A stretch of DNA of 64,000 bases from Odoribacter sp. AF15-53 (GTDB taxonomy: Bacteria; Bacteroidota; Bacteroidia; Bacteroidales; Marinifilaceae): NCBI RefSeq assembly GCF_003479425.1, contig NZ_QUHC01000001.1:310001-374000 (forward strand). Direction: 5' to 3'. This document shows, one piece after another, positions 42,699 to 51,223 of this stretch (position 1 is its first letter; each line of letters starts with the position of its first letter). The translations under genes and the position numbers were made by a program. Under the pieces are notes generated by a model. The model was given only the letters and a program-made list of their open reading frames with translations. It was not told the origin of the DNA and searched no databases.

Positions 42699-44063
42699 AT
42701 GAGTTCACACGCTAAAGCTGCCAAGAAGTTTATTGCTGACCGGGAGAGGACGGCATGGCACGATCAGGCTTTATTTTTCGTGCGGGAGAAACGGGATAAA
42801 ATGGCTCACGATGTTCCCGAATGGGAGGCGTTGCGGGAAATGGCCAGTAAAACGAAGTTACACACGATTGCCAATTTACCATATTATCTGGAGATGTTTG
42901 AACGGAACGCCACGGCGAACGGGATTCACGTTCATTGGGCAAAGAATGCCGAGGAGCATAACCAGATTGTTTACGATATTATCAGCAAGCACGGAGGGAA
43001 GAATCTTGTGAAGAGCAAGTCGATGCTGGCGGAGGAATGTGGGTTGAGTCCTTATCTGGAAGCCCGGGGAATTGATGCGGTGGAGTCCGACTTGGGCGAG
43101 CGCATCATGCAGTTCATGGGGACACCGCCGAGTCATATCGTGTTGCCCGCCATTCACGTGAAACGGGAAGAGGTGGGGAAGGTGTTCGAGAAGGAACTGC
43201 ACACGGAACCGGGAAACAGTGACCCGACTTACCTGACACATGCGGCCCGGGCCGCCTTGCGGGAGAAATTCCTGCACGCCGATATTGCCATGACGGGGGT
43301 TAATTTTGCCGTGGCTTCGTCGGGTGCTTTCGTGGTCTGCACGAACGAGGGAAATGCCGATATGGGAACTTCTTTTCCGAAAGTGCATATCGCTATCATG
43401 GGGTTAGAGAAGGTGGTGCCGGATTACGATGCTCTTGCGCTGTACGTGCGGTTGCTGGCTCGTTCGGCTACGGGACAGCCTTCGACGACTTACACGTCCC
43501 ATTACAAGAAACCCGTGGAGGGGCAGGAGATGCATATCGTGATCGTGGATAATGGGCGGAGCGATATTCTTGCTTGCACGGAACACGTGAATATGTTGAA
43601 GTGTATCCGTTGCGGGTCGTGCATCAATACTTGTCCCGTGTATCGTCGGACGGGAGGGTATTCTTATTCTTATTTTATTCCCGGTCCAGTGGGGATTAAC
43701 CTGGGAATGTTGAAGTCACCGGAGAAGTATTCGGGGAACGTGTCTGCATGTTCGCTGTGTTATTCCTGCTCGAATGTCTGCCCGGTGAAGATTGATTTGG
43801 CGGAACAGATTTACAAGTGGCGGCAGAATCTGGCCCCGTTGCATCTGGCCGATCCGATGAAGAAGATGATGGTGAAGGGGATGAAGTTTATCATGGATCA
43901 TCCGGGGTTGTTCTATAACGCTATCGCCGCGGGACGGGTGGCCGAGCACATGCCTCGTTTCGTGCTATACAACAGCTTGGATGCCTGGGGGATCGGGAGG
44001 GAGCTTCCGGAGTTCGCAAAGGAGACGTTTAACGAAATGTGGAAGAAGGGGAAAGTGAAATGA
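42699..44063 (+). CDS. lutB: lactate utilization protein B (2x[4Fe-4S])
   Basis: 454 aa. N-terminal LUD domain (AEECGLSPYLEARGIDAVES, VASSGAFVVCTNEGNAD) and two ferredoxin motifs near residues 305-370: CIRCGSCINTCPVYRR and CSLCYSCSNVCPVKID. LldF/LutB family, the electron-carrying subunit of L-lactate oxidation. Confidence 0.95.
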   Translation: MSSHAKAAKKFIADRERTAWHDQALFFVREKRDKMAHDVPEWEALREMASKTKLHTIANLPYYLEMFERNATANGIHVHWAKNAEEHNQIVYDIISKHGGKNLVKSKSMLAEECGLSPYLEARGIDAVESDLGERIMQFMGTPPSHIVLPAIHVKREEVGKVFEKELHTEPGNSDPTYLTHAARAALREKFLHADIAMTGVNFAVASSGAFVVCTNEGNADMGTSFPKVHIAIMGLEKVVPDYDALALYVRLLARSATGQPSTTYTSHYKKPVEGQEMHIVIVDNGRSDILACTEHVNMLKCIRCGSCINTCPVYRRTGGYSYSYFIPGPVGINLGMLKSPEKYSGNVSACSLCYSCSNVCPVKIDLAEQIYKWRQNLAPLHLADPMKKMMVKGMKFIMDHPGLFYNAIAAGRVAEHMPRFVLYNSLDAWGIGRELPEFAKETFNEMWKKGKVK

Positions 44064-44165
44064 AAAAAGGGTCCATAAAGTCCATAAGGTCTGTGGATCC
44101 CTGCGGGGCGCTTTGTTTACGGCAGTTTGAGCTGCCGAATCACTTAATCGGCAATCATAAATCAA
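44064..44165. repeat. nonamer-arm plus AATC heptamer repeat between lutB and lutC
   Basis: GTCCATAAAGTCCATAAGG, CCCTGCGGGG, CGGCAGTTTGAGCTGCCG, then GAATCACTTAATCGGCAATC instead of the right arm, as in the copy at 2279. Confidence 0.75.
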
Positions 44166-44184
44166 GAAATTAATAGATAAGAAT

Positions 44185-44763
44185 ATGAGTAGTAAAGAGG
44201 ATATATTGGCAAGATTGAAAAAGCATGCGATTGATCCGGTGGAACGACCGGGGATGGAGTTTACCCCGATAACGTATGCTGATCCGTTGGCTCAGTTTGA
44301 GAAGATATTGAAGGCCGTGGGTGCTAATTTTGTGTTGTTGGAGGAGGGGCAGGATGTGAACGAGGTGATTCGGAGCGTGTACCCGAATGCCAAGTCGATC
44401 GCTTCGAACCTGCCGGAGATCACGTGTGTCACGGTGAATCCCGACAATCTGGATGATCCCAGAGAGTTGAACGGTACGGACGTGGGAGTAATCCGGGGCG
44501 AGTTTGGGGTACTGGAAAATGGTATGGTGTGGATCAATCAACATACCCGCTACAAGGCGATCTTTTTTATTTCCGAGGCGTTGGTTATTTTGCTTGACCG
44601 GAATCGGCTGGTGAATAACATGCACGAGGCTTACAAACAGCCGGGTTTTGATGATTTCGGTTACGGCTGCTTTATTGCCGGCCCGTCGAAAACGGCCGAT
44701 ATCGAACAGGCGCTCGTGATTGGGGCACACGGGGCAAGAGCGGTTACAGTTATTCTAAGCTAA
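44185..44763 (+). CDS. lutC: lactate utilization protein C
   Basis: 192 aa, LUD domain alone (NVIRSVYPNAKSIASNLPEI, LNGTDVGVIRGEFGVLENG, FIAGPSKTADIEQALVIGAH). Third subunit of LutABC. Ends the operon; heptamer repeats follow. Confidence 0.94.
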   Translation: MSSKEDILARLKKHAIDPVERPGMEFTPITYADPLAQFEKILKAVGANFVLLEEGQDVNEVIRSVYPNAKSIASNLPEITCVTVNPDNLDDPRELNGTDVGVIRGEFGVLENGMVWINQHTRYKAIFFISEALVILLDRNRLVNNMHEAYKQPGFDDFGYGCFIAGPSKTADIEQALVIGAHGARAVTVILS

Positions 44764-44812
44764 AAATTAAATTTAGTTTAAAGTGAAAAAGGGAGGGCCT
44801 TGCGAGGGACAT

Positions 44813-44862
44813 TAACCTGTAACTTGCAACCTGTAACTTGTAACTTGCCGCAGGCAACCTTT
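44813..44862. repeat. AACYTGY heptamer array after lutC
   Basis: AACCTGT, AACTTGC, AACCTGT, AACTTGT, AACTTGC then GCAGGC: a run of the reverse heptamer, partner of a second array at 45112. Confidence 0.7.
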
Positions 44863-45094
44863 ATCCTTTTGTTGCTTCTTTCGAGAAGAACAGGTAGGCG
44901 ATAAGGCACACGATGAGCGGGAATATGTAAATTAATCCCGGTGAAAGGAAGGCGATGTACCAAGGGGCACTCCATTCGTCATGAGAGGCGATTTCGAGGG
45001 CTTGATACCCGACATGGACGATTCCCACGCAGAGGAAAGCCATGGCGGCAATCCCGAAGATTTTCTTGTTTTTAATGGCTTTCGTTTTGTTCAT
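44861..45094 (-). CDS. small two-helix membrane protein, unknown
   Basis: 77 aa. Two hydrophobic segments (IFGIAAMAFLCVGIVHVGY and LIYIFPLIVCLIAYLFF) with basic N-terminus (MNKTKAIKNKK). No family recognised. It lies between two heptamer arrays that could pair with each other around the gene, and downstream of the sugar transporter gene on the same strand. Confidence 0.6.
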   Translation of the reverse strand: MNKTKAIKNKKIFGIAAMAFLCVGIVHVGYQALEIASHDEWSAPWYIAFLSPGLIYIFPLIVCLIAYLFFSKEATKG

Positions 45095-45111
45095 GTTGAT
45101 AAAGGTTACGG

Positions 45112-45176
45112 TTTGCAGGTTTCAAGTTACAGGTTAGCTGAACTTGTAACCTGTAACTTGTAATCTGTAACTATTT
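45112..45176. repeat. RCARGTT/AACYTGY heptamer hairpin
   Basis: GCAGGTTTCAAGTTACAGGT faces AACTTGTAACCTGTAACTTG around TAGCTG, ending at the stop of the transporter gene. Forms a long imperfect hairpin. Confidence 0.7.
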
Positions 45177-46442
45177 ATTATAAAGGTGTTTGATTCCAAC
45201 CCGGTGTCCGGCTACAGCGAAGTAGAGGATGAACAGGTAACAGGGCAATACCATCCAGTATGCTCCTTGGAATCCGAGAGACACGGTCAACGAACCGTAT
45301 AGCATCGGAAGTAAGGCTCCCCCGGCAATAGCCATGATCAACAGGGCCGATCCGGTCTTCGTGTGACGTCCCAACCCGAAGATTGCTAATGGGAAGATGG
45401 CGGGCCACATTAACGAGTTTGCCAGACTTAACAAGGTCAGGCACCAGATAGAGGCATTTGCCGGAAGGATCGCAACACACACGCCGAGGATAATTCCCAA
45501 CATGGCACAGCAGGCCAAGGCTTTTTCCTGACTGATGTATTTCGGAATAGCGATGATTCCGATGATGTAACCGACGATCATGGCGATCATTCCATAAGTC
45601 GGGAATACACGTGCCGTATCCATATCCATGTGTAATGATTTGGCGTAGCCGATGATCGTGTCGATGGCGATGACCTCAACACCCACGTACAGGAATAGGG
45701 TAACGATACCGATCCACAGGTGCGGAAAACTGAATATGCTTGATTTCCCTCCGTGCTGGGTGCTGCCTTCTTCTTCTTCCGGGTCCTCGATCTGCGGGAG
45801 CGGGGAGAAACGAACGAACAGGGCTAGTACGACAAGTGAAATCATGATCACGATATAGGGTACGATAGATTTAGAGGCCAGCATGTCAAGTTCGCTTGCT
45901 TTTTGCACGGCATCCATGGTTTGTAATTTGGCTTCCAGCACATCAATGTCTTTTAACATGATTGACCCGAGAATAAGGGGACTGATTGCTCCTGCCACCT
46001 TGTTACAGATTCCCATGATACTTACTCGCTGTGCGGCACTTTCCGGGGCTCCCAGTTCAATCACGTAAGGGTTGGAGGCTGTTTGTAACACGGATAATCC
46101 CGTACCCATGATGAACAGGCCGAGGAGGAATAATCCGTAAGTGCGGGTCATAGCCGCCGGGATGAACAGTAACGCTCCTATCGCCATCACGAGCAGACCG
46201 AGCATCATTCCGTTCTTGTAGCCTGTTTTGCGTAAAACCCAGGAAGAGGGAAGAGCCATCACGAAGTAGGCGATGTAGAAGGCGAAAGTTACGAGGTAGC
46301 CTTGCCATTCATGTTGCAACTCGCAAGCGATTTTCAGATAGGGGATCAAGGTGGCGTTTAACCACGTGACGAACCCGAAAATAAAGAAGAGGATTCCGAT
46401 AATGATAATCCCCATGCTGTAAGAATTTTTCTTTTGTTCCAT
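45171..46442 (-). CDS. FucP-type MFS sugar transporter
   Basis: 423 aa from the ATG at 46442 (MEQKKNSYSMG); 46445 is also possible. Twelve membrane segments. FucP/GluP family features: FFIFGFVTWLNATLIPYLK in TM1, GLSVLQTASNPYVIELG in TM4-5 and SLMWPAIFPLAIFGLG in the second half. Members import glucose, galactose or fucose with protons. It is a single gene with its own promoter-like site; the substrate is not decided by the sequence. Confidence 0.88.
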   Translation of the reverse strand: MEQKKNSYSMGIIIIGILFFIFGFVTWLNATLIPYLKIACELQHEWQGYLVTFAFYIAYFVMALPSSWVLRKTGYKNGMMLGLLVMAIGALLFIPAAMTRTYGLFLLGLFIMGTGLSVLQTASNPYVIELGAPESAAQRVSIMGICNKVAGAISPLILGSIMLKDIDVLEAKLQTMDAVQKASELDMLASKSIVPYIVIMISLVVLALFVRFSPLPQIEDPEEEEGSTQHGGKSSIFSFPHLWIGIVTLFLYVGVEVIAIDTIIGYAKSLHMDMDTARVFPTYGMIAMIVGYIIGIIAIPKYISQEKALACCAMLGIILGVCVAILPANASIWCLTLLSLANSLMWPAIFPLAIFGLGRHTKTGSALLIMAIAGGALLPMLYGSLTVSLGFQGAYWMVLPCYLFILYFAVAGHRVGIKHLYNK

Positions 46443-46492
46443 CATCTTTTCGTTAAAAATATACATAAACACGTAAACACTTCAAGAGATGA

Positions 46493-46500
46493 CAAAGTTA
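46493..46500 (-). promoter_or_regulatory. -7 promoter box for the sugar transporter
   Basis: TAACTTTG on the minus strand, 50 bp before the ATG at 46442. No -33 match. It makes the upstream ATG at 46472 less likely, though not impossible. Confidence 0.35.
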
Positions 46501-46554
46501 TTAATTTTTGATAATGATGGATGAAATTGGGTAAAATTATTCAAGAGAAAAGCT

Positions 46555-46601
46555 TCGGGAAAAGGAAAACCGGGATACAGGGGGTGTTCCTGTTGTCCCG
46601 G
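46555..46601 (-). terminator. terminator of the SusCD/thioredoxin operon
   Basis: Read on the minus strand: CCGGGA (46596-46601) and ACAGG pair with CCTGT and TCCCGG (46570-46575), followed by TTTTCCTTTTCC. It lies 50 bp after the stop of the last gene at 46651. Confidence 0.65.
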
Positions 46602-46650
46602 CCATCCAAACTAGAAATAACAATCTACGTGAAAACTTAAATAGAGATGT

Positions 46651-47811
46651 TCATAATTTTGCCAGTTCTGTTTCTAGCTCTCCGTTGCTATGTCCGGAGA
46701 AAATGATTTTTCCGTTAGGATCAATCAGTAAAAACGTGGGAATGGATGTTATGTTATATAAAGAGCCTACATTCTTCACGAGTTCTTTGGCTGCAAGGAA
46801 TTGTGGCCAAGGTAGTTTTTCTTCTCCGAGGGCCTTTTGCCATTCTTTTTCGTCTTTGTCAACAGATAGGCTGATGAACCCGATCTTTTCCCCGTACAAC
46901 CGGTACATTTCCCGCAAGTGGGGGAAGCTGGCACGGCAGGGGCCACACCAGGAGGCCCAGAAATCAATGACCGTGTATCCCTCTTTTTTGAGTTGGGCGA
47001 GAAGGGAGACCGTTTTACCCGCCGGGGTTGTCATTTCCCCGTTCTCCAAGGCTTTACCTTGCACGAACGCTTGGGCATCCCGGAGGTATTGCCGGAACTC
47101 TTTTAGCGTGGCACAAGTATCCTGATAGGAGGCGAATAATCCCGCCAACACGTCGAGGTAAGCCTGGTCGTAGGTGAAAGGTTCTTTTTTCAGTTGTTCG
47201 ACGAGATAGAGGTTTACGGCTAGGTTTTGGTTTTGACGGATGAAGTTTTTGGTGCTCTCTTCCAACTTTGCCCGTTCCGAGGACAACGTTTTAAAGTCCT
47301 CGATATTTCCTTTTTCCCTGTAAGTGTTGTTAAGCGAGTGAATCCTGTATCTTGAAGGAATGGTTTGTTGTTGATAGCGATAGAAAATGTTTTGTGCGTC
47401 AGATCCCTGAAGCGTGTAATTTTTTTCCTTGCGTTCGTCATATTGCCAGAAGGATTTGGGCAGGCTGTCAATGTGGGACGTTTGGAAAGTCAGTTCACCG
47501 TTTTCAACGAAAAAGCCTATTTCCATGTATCTTCTTTGTTCCTGTTTTTTTGATTCGACACGGTCAAGGATATCTTGATCATTCATGCACAGGCGGCAGT
47601 AGACGGGTTGATCTGCCTTGCCCCGAAGTTCGAATTTACCGTTAATGATATATCCCTCGGCGATCTTTTTGTGGTATTTACCGTTGGAGGCTAATATGAT
47701 TTCCGTGCTGTCCGTGGCTCCCGGGATTGTTCCCCGTAACACGAAATGGTCGGTCTGTTTTTGGTTGCAAGCGATGAGACCGAGCAATAAAAGTGAGCTT
47801 AAATGTTTCAT
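46651..47811 (-). CDS. TlpA-like thioredoxin lipoprotein with DUF4369-like N-terminus
   Basis: 386 aa from the ATG at 47811, giving lipobox LIAC (MKHLSSLLLLGLIACN). Residues 25-120 look like the DUF4369 beta domain found before many Bacteroidetes TlpA proteins (FVLRGTIPGATDSTEIILA). The C-terminal 130 residues are a TlpA/AhpC-type thioredoxin fold with active site WCGPCRASFP and the cis-Pro segment SIPTFLLIDPNG. It is an envelope disulfide oxidoreductase or a partner for the surface lipoproteins encoded upstream. Gap to the preceding gene is 10 nt. Confidence 0.9.
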   Translation of the reverse strand: MKHLSSLLLLGLIACNQKQTDHFVLRGTIPGATDSTEIILASNGKYHKKIAEGYIINGKFELRGKADQPVYCRLCMNDQDILDRVESKKQEQRRYMEIGFFVENGELTFQTSHIDSLPKSFWQYDERKEKNYTLQGSDAQNIFYRYQQQTIPSRYRIHSLNNTYREKGNIEDFKTLSSERAKLEESTKNFIRQNQNLAVNLYLVEQLKKEPFTYDQAYLDVLAGLFASYQDTCATLKEFRQYLRDAQAFVQGKALENGEMTTPAGKTVSLLAQLKKEGYTVIDFWASWCGPCRASFPHLREMYRLYGEKIGFISLSVDKDEKEWQKALGEEKLPWPQFLAAKELVKNVGSLYNITSIPTFLLIDPNGKIIFSGHSNGELETELAKL

Positions 47812-47821
47812 TTTGATCATA

Positions 47822-49414
47822 TTATTGGATATTGTTTTTACGTTTATCAAGAGATTTTTTTATGGTTTCAATGATATTTTCGGCAGAACTGTAATCATCT
47901 ATTTTCAAGCATAGAGAGCTGTCCCGATTCAACAGGAGGAGGGTCGGTGTGTGTGTAATCCCGTAGTTCGCACGTAATTCTTTGCCCTCTTTCTTTCCGA
48001 TGTTTACTTGTATACAGGCGAATCTCGTGTTCACGTAGTCTCCAAGGTTTTCGTCTGTCAGTATATTTCTACTTGTTTCTCTGCTGGCTTTGTTGCCGGA
48101 ATAGCAGTAAACGAGGATTCTTTGCCCGTTTTCCTTGTTCTTTTCCAATAACTGTTCTAGAGTCTGTTCTTGAAAATGGATTCCCGAATAAGAGAGGGCT
48201 CTATATTTTTTATAGTCATACATCAGGTAACGGGGGATTTCGTTGTCCGGCGTTCCGGCAATCACTTTTTCACCGATATCGGCTAGCCGGGCGTAAGTTT
48301 TCTTGTCTCTGTCCCATTGAAAGGCGGAGAGGATCAACTCGTAGGTATCTAAATCCTTTACGGTTAAATTTTCGCTTTTATGCTCCATGTCCGAGATGAC
48401 GAGTTTCGTGAGTTTCTCGCTCAAGTCAATAATATGTCGCGGAGTAGCATGATCCAGTTTCCATTGTATTGTTCGGAAGGCGAAAGCGTGGGTTTTCAGG
48501 GCGTTTAGATTCAATTCCGGTAGTTTGGTTTCGATCAATGCGGCGATTTCATCTGCCTGTTGGTTATATACCAGTTCTGCCAGTTTTAATAATTGATTTA
48601 ATTCTTCTTGGTTCTTGACTCCAAGTTGGGGAACTTGTTGTTTTAAGGTCTCGATGGAGGCATCATCCGGTTTGTTGTATCCCATCACGTAATCGCCTAA
48701 AAGCTTCCAATACTTGTTTATCAGGTAGCTGTCCACCTTTTCTTGACCGGAGTTTTTCCGAATGTTCTCCAGGTGTTCCAGCATGAAGTTCGACACGGGT
48801 GAGCCGATCACGCAACTCTCGTCCTCGTAGATGCTCCAGAATTCAGGTTGTACTTTTTCTTCATCTGTAAGTTGAGCGAGTAATTCCCCGTACACTTTTC
48901 GAGCTCCCTCGTCATCGTCCGCTTCCGAGAGAGCATTTTTGTACGCCATTAATTGTTGTTTACTCATTTTGCCTGTCTTGTATAATTCGTGTTGGTACAC
49001 TAGACTGGTCTCCGGGTTCATTCCTTTCTCCACCCGTTGAATGAATTTTTCCAAATCGCTACCTCCGACTAACTTGTGCTGAATGGTTCCGTCAGGACGA
49101 ACGATCAAGAAGGAGGGATAAGCGTGCACGTCGAATTTCTTGGCGAGTGCGATGCCTTCGCCTTTTTCCATGTCGTATTTCACGCACACGAAGCGAGGAT
49201 TGAAGTAGTCTCCTGCTGCTTTTTGCGGGAATACTTTGTTGGTCATCTCTTTGCATGGCCCACACCATGAGGTGTAACAGTCGATAAACACTAGTTTGTT
49301 CTCTGTCTTGGCTTGAGCAAGAGCTTCCTCGTAACCCAATTCCCGGAAGTTCACGCCTTCTTGCGCGAACAACGGGAGTTGGAAAAACAAACAAATAATA
49401 ATCAATAATCTCAT
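47822..49414 (-). CDS. exported protein with N-terminal thioredoxin and C-terminal degenerate thioredoxin fold
   Basis: 530 aa, signal peptide MRLLIIICLFFQLPLFAQ. Residues 20-130 are a thioredoxin domain with WCGPCKEMTNKVF and a cis-Pro VHAYPSFLIV. A helical middle (about 140-400) follows. Residues 410-520 look like a second thioredoxin-like fold (ILVYCYSGNKASRETSRNIL, THTPTLLLLNRD) in which the CxxC is replaced by CYSGN. Periplasmic. It lies between the FISUMP lipoprotein and the TlpA-like gene and belongs to the same operon. Confidence 0.85.
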   Translation of the reverse strand: MRLLIIICLFFQLPLFAQEGVNFRELGYEEALAQAKTENKLVFIDCYTSWCGPCKEMTNKVFPQKAAGDYFNPRFVCVKYDMEKGEGIALAKKFDVHAYPSFLIVRPDGTIQHKLVGGSDLEKFIQRVEKGMNPETSLVYQHELYKTGKMSKQQLMAYKNALSEADDDEGARKVYGELLAQLTDEEKVQPEFWSIYEDESCVIGSPVSNFMLEHLENIRKNSGQEKVDSYLINKYWKLLGDYVMGYNKPDDASIETLKQQVPQLGVKNQEELNQLLKLAELVYNQQADEIAALIETKLPELNLNALKTHAFAFRTIQWKLDHATPRHIIDLSEKLTKLVISDMEHKSENLTVKDLDTYELILSAFQWDRDKKTYARLADIGEKVIAGTPDNEIPRYLMYDYKKYRALSYSGIHFQEQTLEQLLEKNKENGQRILVYCYSGNKASRETSRNILTDENLGDYVNTRFACIQVNIGKKEGKELRANYGITHTPTLLLLNRDSSLCLKIDDYSSAENIIETIKKSLDKRKNNIQ

Positions 49415-49577
49415 ATCTTTATTGTATTAATTTTCTTTTGGGAGTAATGTCTCTAGTTCTATGCGCAGGGCTTCTGCGTCATATTTGGATAGACATACAA
49501 GTGAGGATAAACCTTCCCATTTTCCTCGTTCAGCATAAAAATGGAAAATGGAAAAGTGATTTTTATCCGGACTTTAA

Positions 49578-50300
49578 TTATTGGACGTCTCTAACGCAAC
49601 GAACACGCATCATCGGGACGGTTAGAGGGTCTATACTGGTGCGGAAAACTGTTGATAGATTACAGTCTAATTTCCGGTAGTAGACTTTACCGTTTGAATC
49701 TTGGGTTGACGACCAGTAAAATCCTTTCTCGTAAACGAATTGTACTGCCAGTCTTGCCATGAATGGTGTCAGAGATGCGTTCCCGGCAATTAGCAGATTC
49801 AATCCGGATCCTTCTTTACCTTGACACATGAGGTCCGCCACGCCATCCCCCCTCCAGCCTTCGCTGGCGGACTCGTCGATAGACATACCGAGAGCCCGTT
49901 CGAGTTCCTGCCAGTCCTCGTCGGAAGGAAGTCGCCAACCGTCTTTTAAGGCTGCACACACTTCGCATGCCCGATCCCATTCATATAAATTACCGAATTT
50001 TTTGTAATCCAAGCGTTCTTCTTCTGTTCCTTCCTCTGTTTCGGATATGTCGGTGCTATAAATTTCCCATTTATCAAGATCATACTCGATTGCATAGTAA
50101 GGCGTACCTGCTTTCAAGTTAGAAGTCATCCATTGTTGGTTACCAATGCGCACCCAACCGTATTCTTCTTGGGTGTCCGGGTCTGTCCAAGTCCCTTCAT
50201 CAAGTGGTTTTATCGTGGGGAGCGAGGAATCATCGTCACATGCGATACATGTGAACATGAGTACAATCAGTAGATAGAAATATGTTTTCATCTTTTTCAC
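49578..50300 (-). CDS. FISUMP-domain lipoprotein
   Basis: 240 aa. Lipobox FTCIAC (Cys about 20). The Fibrobacter succinogenes major paralogous domain pattern is visible: YGWVRIGNQQWMTSNLKAG, NLYEWDRA, DGWRLPSDEDWQELERALG, GFYWSSTQDSN and a final RVRCVRD. These domains occur in surface lipoproteins; their ligand is unknown. A 163-bp gap to the next gene holds nothing I can name. Confidence 0.85.
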   Translation of the reverse strand: MKKMKTYFYLLIVLMFTCIACDDDSSLPTIKPLDEGTWTDPDTQEEYGWVRIGNQQWMTSNLKAGTPYYAIEYDLDKWEIYSTDISETEEGTEEERLDYKKFGNLYEWDRACEVCAALKDGWRLPSDEDWQELERALGMSIDESASEGWRGDGVADLMCQGKEGSGLNLLIAGNASLTPFMARLAVQFVYEKGFYWSSTQDSNGKVYYRKLDCNLSTVFRTSIDPLTVPMMRVRCVRDVQ

Positions 50301-50309
50301 TTTTTTGAG

Positions 50310-51191
50310 TTAGAATTTAATACCTGCTTTTTGGGCTACATTGCGCATGAGTTGGTATTTAGTCCATATTTTGGGATAATTCTCGGCGAATTCGGCATAG
50401 ACTTCCTCCTCGCTTTTCGTCATTAGCAGGTACATGTAGGCCGCCACGTCTTCACCTTTACTGGGATAATATTGATCTGAAGTCACAAATAAAAATCCTA
50501 AATCATAAAATTCTTCTAGAGAATTATCCCCGTAATGATAATCTTCATATAGTGAACCCCAACGCGAATCGGCTTGAGCATAGAATGCCGTTAGTTCTCC
50601 TTCGTATTTCAAAGCTAAACCACTGCCAGCCATATTGGCAACAAATAAATATTGTTGGTCTTCATCTTCCGTGTCTTTCGGTAAGGTAACGATAAAACAA
50701 CGTAATGAATTGATGAAATCGGGATGAGAGATAAATGTGCCGTCGTATTCGTCTTCCCTTATCGTGGTGATGCCGTTGACGACCAGTACGGAATAGGGAC
50801 GTGTTAGATTATGTTTTTGCATAATTGAAACCAGTTTGGAGACAAAATCAGCTCCCTTCTTTTTTTCTTCTATCGTGGAACAGTACGTGAATTCATAATC
50901 CGTATACGTGTCCTTGTCATAGAAGCTCCAGGCCGGATCTACAGTTTCGGTTTTGTACAAGGGTTTCCCGTCATTGTCCTTCCCGATATATTCTTTGCTA
51001 ATCGTGTCGTTAAAGATAATATAGAAGCCGTTAGCCTCGAAAAAATTGCGACGTAAAACGGATTCTTCGTCAGTAGCATTGGCATCGGCTCCGAAATTGT
51101 GATAAGGTTCCGACGGGGTCAAGCTACTTTCAGAACAAGCCCAACAATATCCTGCCATGAGGGCTACCCATATAATATGTATATATTTCAT
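50310..51191 (-). CDS. lipoprotein of unknown function in a SusCD operon
   Basis: 293 aa. Lipobox GYCWAC (Cys about 19). I do not recognise the family securely. Its position after susD, its size and segments such as FFEANGFYIIFNDT and SSDQYYPSKGEDVAAYMYLL recall the putative zinc-peptidase lipoproteins (Mx1-like) often found at this place, but there is no HExxH, so any relation would be to an inactive form. 32 nt separate it from susD and 9 nt from the FISUMP gene. Confidence 0.7.
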   Translation of the reverse strand: MKYIHIIWVALMAGYCWACSESSLTPSEPYHNFGADANATDEESVLRRNFFEANGFYIIFNDTISKEYIGKDNDGKPLYKTETVDPAWSFYDKDTYTDYEFTYCSTIEEKKKGADFVSKLVSIMQKHNLTRPYSVLVVNGITTIREDEYDGTFISHPDFINSLRCFIVTLPKDTEDEDQQYLFVANMAGSGLALKYEGELTAFYAQADSRWGSLYEDYHYGDNSLEEFYDLGFLFVTSDQYYPSKGEDVAAYMYLLMTKSEEEVYAEFAENYPKIWTKYQLMRNVAQKAGIKF

Positions 51192-51223
51192 TGTTCTTGC
51201 ATTTTATGTTATTTGAATATATT

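Noticed and set aside
50310..51191. Active zinc peptidase (Mx1-type) lipoprotein
   Set aside because: Position and size suggest it, but no HExxH is present; kept as unknown lipoprotein.
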